A DNA stretch of 64,000 nucleotides from Liolophura sinensis (lineage: Eukaryota > Mollusca > Polyplacophora > Chitonida > Chitonidae), in NCBI RefSeq assembly GCF_032854445.1, contig NC_088295.1:92621805-92685804 (forward strand). Reading direction: 5' to 3'. The notes beneath the pieces are model-generated. The model saw nothing but the letters and a program-made list of their open reading frames with translations, had not been told where the DNA came from and ran no database searches. Both the position numbers and the translations under genes were made by a program. Of this stretch, positions 36,301 to 51,300 are shown in pieces (the first letter of the stretch is position 1; each line of letters starts with the position of its first letter).

Positions 36301-39300
36301 CAATTGTGACTTACCTTAAAATGTTTTATTTTAATTAGAGTTGTGATAGATATTCATGACAGAAACGAAAAATTAACGTTCAAGTTCAAATCTAAGTTCA
36401 AGTATAATACCACATAACTTTGTGGTCCTGGGTACTGGTCTTCAACAGTTATTCGTCCAATGGAGTTCATATTTTAATACATAGTGGTTTGAAGTCATTG
36501 TGAGGAAGGCTGAGATTACATTGTCCAATATGGCTGCTGCCCAGCATGGGGAGCCTATGAGCTTGTTGATAACTACATGTACCATGTGAGAGAAAACTAC
36601 ACAGTTACAGGGACTGCTTTGGTGACTTACTGGTTAAGGTGTCTGCCTCAAAGTCAAAAGACCCAGGATCAAACACGGGTTGGGTCATGCCAAAAACTTT
36701 GAAATGCTAGCTGCCTCACTTGACACTCAACGCTGGAAGGTAAGAGCAAGGAAACAGGACTGGTTGGCCCAGTGTCAGTATAATGTGGCTGGGTGGAGTG
36801 TCATGTCTGGTGTCTTCTGCATGATACTTTAGCGACGACATTACTTTGGCGGCATGGACTCGCCCTTCCACGGACGGGCACAGTATATAGACACACACCT
36901 AATTCCACCTCGTTGTCATACATGTATGACTGAAAAATTGTTAAGTGTGACAAAACCCAAAGCCTATATACAGTTTATTTATAGCTGTGTTGTGAAAGAA
37001 AACTGTAGGGTGTCATTTTCAGATAAATTACCATTTACCTTTGATGTGTTTGATTTGATTGCAGCCTTGCTCACGGTGAACTTTCAGAAGGCCAGTCAGG
37101 GGGAAGTGTTACTGGACTTGGTCCGTCGCTCCAATCCGGACGTCCCGCTGATGGTAATGGAATTTTGGACAGGCTGGTTTGACCACTGGGACAGAGAACA
37201 CCAAGTGGTAGGCACAGAAAGTAAGGGAATTAATTGTTATCATCTCATTACGGTGGAACAAGTGAAGATAAGTAAGGGAGATAACTGTTATCATACCATT
37301 TACTCGACAGTGAAATAGCACCAAGTGGTGAGCATGAACAGTTAGGAAGTTAACTCTGGTCATATCATTACTCAACAGCGAATCCACACTATTAAAAGTG
37401 GTATGCACAGATAGTAAGGGAGATAACTGTTGTCATACCATTACAGTAAAACAGCTCTTATGCTCAGCCTAACCGCCAGTTGCAGGTAACTGTGATAGCC
37501 TGAAAGCCTGTGTGTCTACCGGAATGACCAACGATCAAGGGCTCATCTCTGTGAAAGTATCTATATTATTTGATTGTGTTTTGGGGTATCTCTTGTTTCC
37601 AGTTTTTTGGGTTTATGTTTTGTTTTGTTGTGGGTTTTTTTTTACATATTTACTTTGTCCTGAGGGATTTGGTGACAAAAACAATGGATGGTGCTAACTT
37701 GCATAATATTACATCAGGTCGGTTGGTTTGAAGCAAAAATCAGTAAATAAATAAATAATACCTTAATTGATCTAGCATTTCGCCCATAAAAATGCATTTT
37801 AAAGGCAAATAGATGTCAAAAAATATTATTTTTGGTGCTGAAACTTGCATTTTTCCATTTGCATTTGCATTTTTTCCAATTTACCTTCTAAACAAACCCT
37901 AAAGCACCTTTCTGTAATCAAAAAGAACTCTTACAATCAGGAAAAACAAGCAAGTTAGTCATGGATGAAATTCATGGTCATTTAGGGTATTTTTGGTGAT
38001 TAGACCTACACCAGAGCTGAAATGGGCCTCTAGCTTTTACATTAAGATCATGTAATAATATTGTGTGTATTAGACCTACACCAGAGCTGAAATGGGCCTC
38101 TAGCTTTTACATTAAGATCATGTAATAATATTGTGTGTATTAGACCTACACCAGAGCTGAAATGGGCCTCTAGCTTTTACATTAAGATCATGTAATAATA
38201 TTGTGTGTATTAGACCTACACCAGAGCTGAAATGGGCCTCTAGCTTTTACATTAAGATCATGTAATAATATTGTGTGTATTAGACCTACACCAGAGCTGA
38301 AATGGGCCTCTAGCTTTTACATTAAGATCATGTAATAATATTGTGTGTATTAGACCTACACCAGAGCTGAAATGGGCCTCTAGCTTTTACATTAAGATCA
38401 TGTAATAATATTGTGTGTATTAGACCTACACCAGAGCTGAAATGGGCCTCTAGCTTTTACATTAAGATCATGTAATAATATTGTGTGTATTAGACCTACA
38501 CCAGAGCTGAAATGGGCCTCTAGCTTTTACATTAAGATCATGTAATAATATTGTGTGTATTAGACCTACACCAGAGCTGAAATGGGCCTCTAGCTTTTAC
38601 ATTAAGATCATGTAATAATATTGTGTGTATTAGACCTACACCAGAGCTGAAATGGGCCTCTAGCTTTTACATTAAGATCATGTAATAATATTGTGTGTAT
38701 TAGACCTACACCAGAGCTGAAATGGGCCTCTAGCTTTTACATTAAGATCATGTAATAATATTGTGTGTATTAGACCTACACCAGAGCTGAAATGGGCCTC
38801 TAGCTTTTACATTAAGATCATGTAATAATATTCTGTTTTTTGCCCACAGGACTAATGGAATCCTTACAGTATATTCTTACAATGCAAAGTTCTGTCAACT
38901 TCTATATGTTCCATGGTGGAACAAATTTTGGCTTCTTTGCTGGTGCCAATCATTTCGACAAGTACAGATCAGATGTTACCAGTTACGGTTAGTTGTTACA
39001 ATTTGCACATGGTTAGTTACCAGTTAGGGTTAGTTGTTACAACTTGCACATGGTCAGTTACAAGTTATAGTTAGTTGTTACATCCCTCAGATGGTCAGAT
39101 GGATACCAGTTACAGTAACATGTAGTTGTTACAGATGGAATAGACCTTCCTCATAGTCCCAGTTTTGTTGTAGAAGACCCGACAGTCTTAATCACGGTGA
39201 CATCAGGAATGTGGTGTTGATTATAGTGTTGTTCATGCTTGGCAGCACTAGCCTTTTATGGTGCACATTTGTGCCTACATTACAACACAAACAGTTCACA

Positions 39301-42300
39301 CCACAGGCATGCATATTATTTACATACATTAACAAAGTTGTATGTCAGGTCTCCTATATATTACCATGTCAGAATATAAGTGGGACTATTGTGTTAGATG
39401 GATGTATACATGGATGATGTGGGTTTAGCAATACAAACAACATTCAGTTACGCAAGCTTAGTTTACTGTCGTAAAAACTTGAGTCGCTGGCCCCCAGCTA
39501 ACCCAACCTTCAGACACAGGTGGTCAGACTTGAGTCGCCAGCTCCTAGCTAACCCAACCTTAAGACACAGGTGGTCAGGCTTGAGTTGCCGGCCCCCAGC
39601 TAACCCAACCTTAAGACACAGGTGGTCAGGCTTGGATCGCCTGCCCCCAGCTAACCCAACCTTCAGACACAGGTGGTCAGGCTTGAGTCGCTGGCCACCA
39701 GCTAACCCAACCTTCAGACACAGGTGGTCAGACTTGAGTCGCCGGCCACCAGCTAACCCAACCTTCAGACACAGGTGGTCAGACTTGAGTCGCCGGCTCC
39801 CAGCTAACCCAACCTTCCGACACAGGTGGTCAGGTTTGGGTCGCTGGCCCCCAGCTAACCCAGCCTTCAGACACAGGTGGTCAGACTTGGGTCGCCGGCC
39901 CCCAGCTTGAAGGTTGAAGGTTGGGTTAGCTAGGGGCCGGCGATTCAAGTCTGGCCACCTGAGTCTGAAGGTTGGGTTAGCTGGGGGCCGGCGACTCAAG
40001 CCAGACCACCTGTGTCTGAAGGTTGGGTTAGCTGGGAGCCGTCAATCCAAGCCTGACCACCTGTGGCTGAAGGTTGGGTTAGCTGGGGGCCGGCGACTCA
40101 AGCCTGACCACCTGTGTCTGAAGGTTGGGTTAGCTGGGGGCCGGCTATTCAAGCCTGACCACCTGTGCCTGAAGGTTGGGTTAGCTGGTGGCCGGCGACT
40201 CAAGCCTGACCACCTGTGTCTGAAGGTTGGGTTAGCTGGTGGCCGGTGACTCAAGCCTGACCACCCGTGTCTGAAGGTTGGGTTAGCTGGGGGCCGGCGG
40301 CCCAAGTCTGACCACCTGTGTCTAAATGTTGGGTTAGCAAGGTGCCGGCGATTCAAGTCTGACCAGCTGTGTCTGAAGGTTGGGTTAGCTAGGGCCAAGT
40401 GACTAGAATCTGACCAGCTGTGCCTGAAGGTTAAGTTAGCTAGGTACCGGTGACTTAAGTCTGACCAGCTGTGCCTGAAGGTTGGGTTAGCTAGGGGCCG
40501 GCGATTCAAGTCTGACATCCTGCTTCTAAAGGTTGGGTTAGCTAGGTGCCAGCAAGTCAAGTCTGACCAGCTGTGGCTGAAGGTTGGGTTAGCTAGGGGC
40601 CAGCGACTCAAGTCTAACCACCTGTGTCTGAAGGTTGGGTTAGCTAGGGGGCAGAGATTCAAGTCTGACCACCTGCGTCTGAAGATTGGGTTAGCTGGGG
40701 GCCGGCGACTCAAGCCTAACCACCTGTGTCTGAAGGTTGGGTTAGCTGGGGGCCAGCGACTTAAGTCTGACCACTTGTGTCTGAAGGTTGGGTTAACTGG
40801 GGGCCAGCGACTCAAGCCTGACCACCCGTGTCTGAAGGTTGGGTTAGCTGGGGGCCAGCGACTCAAGCCTGACCACCTGTATCTGAAGGTTGGGTTAGCT
40901 AGGGGCCGGCGATTCAAGTCTGGCCACCTGAGTCTGAAGGTTGGGTTAGCTGGGGGCCGGCGACTCAAGCCAGACCACCTGTGTCTGAAGGTTGGGTTAG
41001 CTGGGAGCCGTCAATCCAAGCCTGACCACCTGTGGCTGAAGGTTGGGTTAGCTGGGGGCCGGCGACTCAAGCCTGACCACCTGTGTCTGAAGGTTGGGTT
41101 AGCTGGGGGCCGGCTATTCAAGCCTGACCACCTGTGCCTGAAGGTTGGGTTAGCTGGTGGCCGGCGACTCAAGCCTGACCACCTGTGTCTGAAGGTTGGG
41201 TTAGCTGGTGGCCGGTGACTCAAGCCTGACCACCCGTGTCTGAAGGTTGGGTTAGCTGGGGGCCGGCGGCCCAAGCCTGACCACCTGTGTCTGAAGGTTG
41301 GGTTAGCTGGGGGCCGGCGACCCAAGTCTGACCACCTGTGTCTGAAGGCTGGGTTAGCTGGGGGCCAGCGACCCAAACCTGACCACCTGTGTCGGAAGGT
41401 TTGAGTCACCGGCCACCAGCTAACCCAACCTTCAGACACAGGTGGTCAGGCTTGAATAGCCGGCCCCCAGCTAACCCAACCTTCAGACACAGGTGGTCAG
41501 ACTTAAGTCGCTGGCCCCCAGCTAACCCAACCTTCAGACACAGGTGGTTAGGCTTGAGTCGCCGGCCCCCAGCTAACCCAATCTTCAGACGCAGGTGGTC
41601 AGACTTGAATCTCTGCCCCCTAGCTAACCCAACCTTCAGACACAGGTGGTTAGACTTGAGTCGCTGGCCCCTAGCTAACCCAACCTTCAGCCACAGCTGG
41701 TCAGACTTGACTTGCTGGCACCTAGCTAACCCAACCTTTAGAAGCAGGATGTCAGACTTGAATCGCCGGCCCCTAGCTAACCCAACCTTCAGGCACAGCT
41801 GGTCAGACTTAAGTCACCGGTACCTAGCTAACTTAACCTTCAGGCACAGCTGGTCAGATTCTAGTCACTTGGCCCTAGCTAACCCAACCTTCAGACACAG
41901 CTGGTCAGACTTGAATCGCCGGCACCTTGCTAACCCAACATTTAGACACAGGTGGTCAGACTTTTGTTGCCGGCACCTAGCTAACCCAACGTTCAGGCAC
42001 AGGTGATCAGATTCTAGTCACTGGCCCCTAGCTAACCCAACCATCAGACACAGCTGGTCAGGTTTGAGTCGCTGGCCCCCAGCTGACAATACCTTTAGGC
42101 ACAGCTGGTCAGGTTTGAGTCGCTGGCCCCCAGCTGACTCAACCTTAAGACACTGGTGCTCAGACTTGAGTTGTGGGTCCTCAGCTGACAGTACCTTCAG
42201 GCACAGGTGGTCAGACTTGAGTTGTGGGTCCTCAGCTGACAGTACCTTCAGGCACAGGTGGTCAGACTTGAGTTGTGGGTCCCTGGCTGACTCAACCTTC

Positions 42301-45300
42301 AGGCACAGCTGGTCAGGTCATCTTCCCGGTGTATGAGAACCAGGCTTGAACCTGGTGCATCCACAAAAAGACTTGAATTACAAAATCATGTTTATTACAT
42401 GTACGTGCTTATTTAACATGAAGTTATACATATAAAGGAGAAGAAAAACAGATATATCAAATATATTTGGGAATGAAGCTTTGTCGCGTTATCGTGCCAC
42501 AAGTTACAGTATATGAGTACAGATAATAACATTCATCTTTTGTGGTTGACAGATTACGGGGCCTTATTGACGGAGGCTGGGGATGTCACAAGGAAGTTTA
42601 AAGTCATTAAGACAATGCTTATGGATTTAGTGTTAAAGCCCCAGGGTAGGTTATAGGTGTGTGCATGGCACTATTCTTGTTCTGCAGGTTCTTCTCATTC
42701 CTGTGTAAGTAGCACTCTGCAGCTGCCTTCTCTACAAAATACTGGTTATTCATCAAGATTTCTAAGTCAAAGATTATCTTTACCTTTTGCACCTGAACAT
42801 GGTTGCATTCCATGTTTTTCAGGAAAATGAAGAAAGATATGCCTAAAAGAATTGGAATTGGTAAAAATGGCTTTGTATGGGTGGGTACAATAAAGGCTTC
42901 TGGGATTTCTCCTTAGGTGTAAAACTGGCTTTGTATGGGTTAGTACAATAAAAGTTTCTGGGATTTCTCCTCAGGTGTAAAACTGGCTTTGTATGGGTTG
43001 GTACAATAAAAGCTTCTTGGATTTCTCCTCAGGGTGTAAAATGGCTTTGTATGGGTTGCTCCAATAAAAGTTTCTGGGATTTCTCCTCAGGGTGTAAAAA
43101 TGGGTTTGTATGGGTTGGTCGAATAAAAGCTCCTGGGATTTCTCCTCAGGGTGTAAAAATGGCTTTGTATGGGTTGGTCCAATAAAAGCTCCTGGGATTT
43201 CTCCTCATGGTGTAAAACTGGCTTTGTATGGGTTGGACCAATAAAAGCTCCTGGGATTTCTCCTCAGGGTGTAAAACTGGCTTTGTATGGGTTGGTCGAA
43301 TAAAAGCTCCTGGGATTTCTCCTCAGGTGTAAAACTGGCTTTGTATGGGTTGGTACAAATAAAAACTTCTTGGATTTCTCCTCAGGGTGTAAAACTGGCT
43401 TTGCATGGGTTGGACCAATAAAAGCTTCTGGGATTTCTCCTCAGGGTGTAAAACTGGCTTTGTATGGGTGGGTCCAATTAAAGCTTCTGGGATTTCTCCT
43501 CAGGTGTAAAAATGGCTTTGTATGGGTTGGTCCAATAAAAGCTTCTGGGATTTCTCCTGTACTCCATGTTAACAAATAAACACCAAGTGTTTCATGTATC
43601 TTTCAAGGAAATGGTCTCTTAGAATTTTGTACTAATGAAAGTAATTTGCAATGTAAAAAATTCAGCATAAAATCTTTACTTTCTGGTAGAAAATTTGTAC
43701 TGTTCTTGATGAACAGCTTGAAGTTTGGGTTAGGGGATGACTGTGTAAGATTTATTTATAAATCTGACTCCTTGATGTTTAAGCGGTTTTGTGTTGTTGT
43801 AGGAATTCACAGTCTCCCTGACCCCCCACCTGATGTGATGAAGGCTGCATATGGTAGGAAAGACCATGCTTTAGGTCCTACATGGTCTGACTTTCTCTCT
43901 ATATACATTGTACTAAAATTTGAAGCCCAGGGTTTACTCAGTGCTTGGTCAGTGTTATGTCAGTATTATGTTATCTATATTATTTAATGGTTAACATGGA
44001 TAAGAGTCTGAGTTGATTTGTTAGTCGCTGTGTTTGGTAACAAACACAAATTTGCCATAGCTACGATATACAATGTCTTGTAGTCATGGCCCTCTGTCGG
44101 TGAATTGTCATTGTGATAGGGTGTTAAAAATTTCTCCAATGCAGCAGCTGGCAAGGAGATAAAGGGACTCAAAGAACTGCCTGTCATGCTACATGTAAAA
44201 AGAAGCCAATCAGCCATTCTCAGATAATTAAAACTGGTTTGATTTTGTTTCAACAGGTGACGTTGCTATGGATTTCTTCTTAAGCTGGGCAAACCTTTTA
44301 CGAACAGTTGAGGTTGGTATGTTTCACTGGGTACATGTTTATGATATTACAAAGAGCATACCCATGTCACAGAATTGGCTTACATACTGTCTAATTCATT
44401 TTTTCTTAAATTACTGTAAATCTTTTCAACCACTGCAGCCCTTTTTTCAGTGGAATTTATTAATACAATTATTGTGAAAATGATGCTAAAAATAACTTTT
44501 TGTATGTGTCATTAAAAATGCAAGCTCCATAAACCTGTGCAGATTAATTTTCTACGCTCCATAGTTCTGCAAGGTTTCGTTGCTGAGCTGGTTGAAAGGT
44601 TGAAGAATTAGGGTACATGTTGAGGGTAGAGCTATGAAGATAAAGCCAGGGATATTTATGTTATGTACATATTAGCATTTGGCTTTTCGTTGTGTTTCAG
44701 CCTATCCGATCTAAATCAGTGGTTGCCATGGAAATGCTGGATATCAATAATAATGGTGGCCAAGCTCATGGTTACATTGTGTACAGGCATGTGCTATCAA
44801 CAGGTGGGGTGGTGAGGTTTGGAGCAGTCCATGACCGTGCACAGGTGGGTAGCACCTTCCTCAGCTACATGTGTATACACTCAGTAAACTGTTGACTTCC
44901 AGGATGTTTTATTGCATGTGATGAGTTGAGTTTGGGTGATACATATTGATAATAAACTACATGTGTGTGTATTTGCCTGCAGGTTTTATTGAATGGCATA
45001 CAGGTAGCTGTGGTAAACTGTACCCTGGAGTCCAACAGGGTTCATCTTCCAGATGTGGCGGTAAGTTAACCTTCAGTTACTTCCTGTTGGCCAAGCTGAC
45101 ATGTTCTGTTTGAATGTGGTCCTTGTTTTAGTATAGGTATGAATGTTGTGACAAGCTTCTGCTTAAGAGCAGTCATTGTGTATGATGGCGATGCAGGTAA
45201 CCATAGTGGTGTGTAACTCCTCACCTGAGCAATCTAAGGTACAGGCCCAAGTTGCAGGGATTTTGTAGATTTCTCTACTCATTGTTGGAATTGGGAGAGA

Positions 45301-48300
45301 ATAGATGGCCAACAGAATGTGTTAGGCCATATGTCCCTTGTCATTCACCATAGTGTGGTGACTGTGTGAGCGCATGTATGTCACACATGGCTTGTCCCTT
45401 GTCATTCACCATAGTGTGATGAATGTGTGAGCACATGTATGTTACACATGGCTTGTCCCTAGCAATTCACAATAGTGTGGTGACTGTGTGAGCACGTGTA
45501 TGTCACACATGGCTTGTCCCTTGTCATTCACCATAGTGTGGTGACTGTGTGAGCACGTGTATGTCACACATGGCTTGTCCCTTGTCATTCACCATAGTGT
45601 GGTGACTGTGTGAGCACATGTATGTCACACATGGCTTGTCCCTTGTCATTCACCGTAGTGTGGTGACTGTGTGAGCACATGTATGTCACACATGGCTTGT
45701 CCCTTGTCATTCACCATAGTGTGGTGACTGTGTGAGCACATGTATGTCACACATGGCTTGTCCCTTGTCATTCACCGTAGTGTGATGACTGTGTGAGCAT
45801 ATGTATGTCACACATGGCTTGTCCCTTGGCATTCACCATAGTGTGGTGACTGTGTGAGCGCATGTATGTCACACATGGCTTGTCCCTTGTCAGTCACCAT
45901 TGTGTGATGACTGTGTGAGCACATGTATGTCACACATGGCTTGTCCCTAGTCACTCACCATAGTGTGATGACTGTGTGAGCACATGTATGTCACACATGG
46001 CTTGTCCCTTGGCATTCACCGTAGTGTGGTGACTGTGTGAGCACATGTATGTTACACATGGCTTGTCCCTTGTCATTCACCACAGTGTGATGACTGTGTG
46101 AGCACGTGTATGTCACACATGGCTTGTCCCTTGTCATTCACAATAGTGTGGTGACTGTGTGAGCACGTGTATGTCACACATGGCTTGTCCCTTGGCATTC
46201 ACCATAGTGTGATGACTGTGTGAGCATATGTATGTTACACATGGCTTGTCCCTAGTCATTCACCATAGTGTGGTGACTGTGTGAGCACATGTATGTTACA
46301 CATGGCTTGTCCCTTGTCATTCACCATAGTGTGATGACTGTGTGAGCACGTGTATGTTACACATGGCTTGTCCCTTGGCATTCACCATAGTGTGATGACT
46401 GTGTGAGCACGTGTATGTCACACATGGCTTGTTCCTTGTCATTTACCATAGTGTGGTGACTGTGTGAGCACATGTATGTTACACATGGCTTGTCCCTAGT
46501 CATTCACCATAGTGTGGTGACTGTGTAAGCACATGTATGTTACACATGGCTTGTCCCTAGTCATTCACCATAGTGTGGTGACTGTGTGAACACATGTATG
46601 TTACACATGGCTTGTCCCTAGTCATTCACCATAGTGTGGTGACTGTGTGAGCACATGTATGTCACACATGGCTTGTCCCTTGTCATTCGCCATAGTGTGG
46701 TGACTGTGTGAGCACATGTATGTTACACATGGCTTGTCCCTAGTCATTCGCCATAGTGTGGTGACTGTGTGAGCACATGTATGTTACACATGGCTTGTCC
46801 CTAGTCATTCACCATAGTGTGGTGACTCTGTGAGCACATGTATGTTACACATGGCTTGTCCCTAGTCATTCACCATAGTGTGGTGACTCTGTGAGCACAT
46901 GTATGTTACACATGGCTTGTCCCTTGTCATTCACCATAGTGTGGTGACTGTGTGAGCACATGTATGTCACACATGGCTTGTCCCTTGGCATTCACCGTAG
47001 TGTGGTGACTGTGTGAGCACATGTATGTTACACATGGCTTGTCCCTAGTCATTCACCATAGTGTGATGAATGTGTGAGCACATGTATGTTACACATGGCT
47101 TGTCCCTTGTCATTCACCATAGTGTGGTGACTGTGTGAGCACATGTATGTCACACATGGCTTGTCCCTTGTCATTCACCATAGTGTGGTGACTGTGTGAG
47201 CACATGTATGTCACACATGGCTTGTCCCTTGGCATTCACCGTAGTGTGGTGACTGTGTGAGCACATGTATGTTACACATGGCTTGTCCCTAGTCATTCAC
47301 CATAGTGTGATGAATGTGTGAGCACATGTATGTTACACATGGCTTGTCCCTAGTAATTCACCACAGTGTGGTGACTGTGTGAGCACATGTATGTTACACA
47401 TGGCTTGTCCCTTGTCATTCACCATAGTGTGATGACTGTGTGAGCACATGTATGTCACACATGGCTTGTCCCTTGTCATTCACCATAGTGTGGTGACTGT
47501 GTGAGCACATGTATGTCACACATGGCTTGTCCCTTGTCATTCACGATAGTGTGGTGACTGTGTGAGCACATGTATGTTACACATGGCTTGTCCCTTGTCA
47601 TTCACCATAGTGTGATGACTGTGTGAGCACATGTATGTCACATATGGCTTGTCCCTTGTCATTCACCATAGTGTGGTGACTGTGTGAGCACATGTATGTC
47701 ACACATGGCTTGTCCCTTGTCATTCTCCATAGTGTGATGACTGTGTGAGCACATGTATGTCACACATGGCTTGTCCCTTGTCATTTACCATAGTGTGGTG
47801 ACTGTGTGAGCACGTGTATGTCACACATGGCTTGTCCCTTGTCATTCACCATAGTGTGATGACTGTGTGAGCACATGTATGTCGCATATGGCTTGTCCCT
47901 TGTCATTCACCATAGTGTGGTGACTGTGTGAGCACATGTATGTCACATATGGCTTGTCCCTTGTCATTCACCATAGTGTGGTGACTGTGTGAGCACATGT
48001 ATGTCACACATGGCTTGTCCCTTGTCATTCACCATAGTGTGATGACTGTGTGAGCACATGTATGTCGCATATGGCTTGTCCCTTGTCATTCACCATAGTG
48101 TGGTGACTGTGTGAGCACATGTATGTCACACATGGCTTGTCCCTTGTCATTCACCATAGTGTGATGACTGTGTGAGCACATGTCTGTCACACATGGCTTG
48201 TCCCTAGTCATTCACCATAGTGTGATGACTGTGTGAGCACATGTATGTCACACATGGCTTGTCCCTAGTCATTCACCATAGTGTGATGACTGTGTGAGCA

Positions 48301-51300
48301 CATGTATGTCACACATGGCTTGTCCCTTGTCATTCACCATAGTGTGGTGACTGTGTGAGCACATGTATGTCACACATGGCTTGCCCCTTGTCATTCACCA
48401 TAGTGTGGTGACTGTGTGAGCACATGTATGTCACACATGGCTTGTCCCTAGTCATTCACCATAGTGTGATGACTGTGTGAGCACATGTATGTCACATATG
48501 GATTGTCCCTTGTCATTCACCATAGTGTGGTGACTGTGTAAGCACATGTATGTCACACATGGCTTGTCCCTAGTCATTCACCATAGTGTGATGACTGTGT
48601 GAGCACATGTCTGTCACACATGGCTTGTCCCTTGTCATTCACCATAGTGTGATGACTGTGTGAGCACATGTATGTCACACATGGCTTGTCCCTTGGCATT
48701 CACCATAGTGTGGTGAATGTGTGGTACACATGTTGTCAGTAATTAGCCCATGCATCCCATATTGGTGATTTTTTGGGCAGTATGGTTTAAACTACTCTTG
48801 AGTATGGAGTTAAATAAAATAAATACAATAGTCATGCTTTTTTACTTATTATTACTACATTTTAATTGTATAAGATTTCCACTTCACTGTACATTTACAT
48901 TGTGCCAGTCAACAGTGCAATTGACTGTATAGATGAGCTGAACACCTCATCTATACCTCACACTGAGGTGTACATCTCGTGTTTGTAAGAGTAACAATGA
49001 TAGAGACAGGTATGATGTACAGGGAAAGCATCTTGCTGTAGTAAAGAGAGATCATTACTAAGACTTTCACAGAATTTTGATTTTCCAACATTTCAGTCAC
49101 CCACCACATTGGACATCATGGTGGAGAACCAGGGAAGGGTCAATTATTTCAGCTTCAAGAGCAATTTGTTGAACAACCAAAGAAAAGGTACTTTTGTTTT
49201 TAACCTTATACATGTAGGTGGATTCATGTTTAGTAATAATTGAAGACTCGATGATGAGCCAGCAGACTGTTCAAATGACAGGAGATGCATCGTTTTCTTC
49301 TGTGATGTTGCAGTACATGTGTGTTTTATATATATTTTATGAGTCTAAGTACACCGATAATTCTGACGCATTAAAGGGAAAAACAAATATCTGTATCTGT
49401 GTGTTTATAACAGTGCGTGATATGTGCAGTGTTGTCCAGGTCTGGTGGATGATGTCCCCCTCACCATGTGTTGATATCTGTGTGTTTATAACAGTGTGTA
49501 ATGTGTGCAGTGTTATCCAGGTGTGGTGGATGATGCCCCCCTCACCAGATGTTGATATATGTTTGTTTATAACAGTGTGTGATGTGTGCAGTGTTGTCCA
49601 GGTGTGGTGGATGATGTCCCCCTCACCAGGTGTTGATATCTGTGTGTTTATAACAGTGTGTGATGTGTGCAGTGTTGTCCAGGTCTGGTGGATGATGCCC
49701 CCCACACCAGGTGTTGATATCTGTGTGTTTATAACAGTGTGTGATGTGTGCAGTGTTATCCAGGTGTGGTGGATGATGTCCTCCACACCAGATGTTGATA
49801 TCTGTGTGTTTATAACAGTGTGTGATGTGTGCAGTGTTGTCCAGGTCTGGTGGATGATGCCCCCCACACCAGGTGTTGATATCTGTGTGTTTATAACAGT
49901 GTGTGATGTGTGCAGTGTTGTCCAGGTCTGGTGGATGATGTCCCCCTCACCAGATGTTGATATCTGTGTGTTTATAACAGTGTGTGATGTGTGCAGTGTT
50001 ATCCAGGTCTGGTAGATGATGTCCCCCACACCAGGTGTTGATATCTGTGTGTTTCTAACAGTGTGTGATATGTGCAGCGTTGTCCATGTGTGGTGGATGA
50101 TGTCCCCCTCACCAGGTGTTGATATCTGTGTGTTTATAACAGTGTGAGATGTGTGCAGTGTTGTCCAGGTCTGATGGATGATGTCCCCCACACCAGGTGT
50201 TGATATCTGTGTGTTTATAACAGCGTGTGTGTGATGTGTGCCGTGTTGTCCAGGTCTGGTAGATGATGTCCCCCACGCCAGGTGTTGATATATGTGTGTT
50301 TATAACAGTGTGTGGTGTGTGCTGTGTTGTCCAGGTCTGGTGGATGATGTCCCCCACACCAGGTGTTGATATCTGTGTGTTTATAACAGTGTGTGTGTGA
50401 TGTGTGCCGTGTTGTCCAGGTCTGGTAGATGATGTCCCCCACGCCAGGTGTTAATATATGTGTGTTTATAACAGTGTGTGGTGTGTGCTGTGTTGTCCAG
50501 GTCTGGTGGATGATGTCCCCCACACCAGGTGTTGATATCTGTGTGTTTATAACAGTGTGTGTGTGATGTGTGCCGTGTTGTCCAGGTCTGGTAGATGATG
50601 TCCCCCATGCCAGGTGTTGATATATGTGTGTTTATAACAGTGTGTGGTGTGTGCTGTGTTGTCCAGGTCTGGTGGATGATGTCCCCCACACCAGGTGTTG
50701 ATATCTGTGTGTTTATAACAGTGTGTGTGTGATGTGTGCCGTGTTGTCCAGGTCTGGTAGATGATGTCCTCGACACCAGGTGTTGATATATGTGTGTTTA
50801 TAACAGTGTGTGGTGTGTGCTGTGTTGTCCAGGTCTGGTGGATGATGTCCCCCACACCAGGTGTTGATATCTGTGTGTTTATAACAGTGTGTGATGTGTG
50901 CAGTGTTGTCCAGGTCTGGTGGATGATGCCCCCCTCACCAGGTGTTGATATCTGTGTGTTTATAACAGTGGGTGATGTGTGCAGTGTTATCCAGGTGTGG
51001 TGGATGATGCCCCCCACACCAGGTGTTGATATATGTGTGTTTATAACAGTGTGTGATGTGTGCTGTGTTGTCCAAGTCTGGTGGATGATGTCCCCCTCAC
51101 CAGGTGTTGATATCTGTGTGTTTATAACAGTGTGTGATGTGTGCAGTGTTGTCCAGGTCTGGTGGATGATGTCCCCCTCACCAGGTGTTGATATCTGTGT
51201 GTTTATAACAGTGTGTGATGTGTGCAGTGTTGTCCAGGTGTGGTGGATGATGCCCCCCTCACCAGCTGTTGATATCTGTGTGTTTATAACAGTGTGCGAT

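Noticed and set aside
37201..37211. Alternative exon 7 donor CAAGTG|GTAGGC
   Set aside because: Phase 0 would not join exon 8, which needs one base from exon 7; the donor at 37221 restores the family sequence and length.
39398..42336. Arginine/tryptophan-rich repeat proteins on both strands
   Set aside because: 51 bp repeat units in intron 8; frames mirror each other because the array is inverted.
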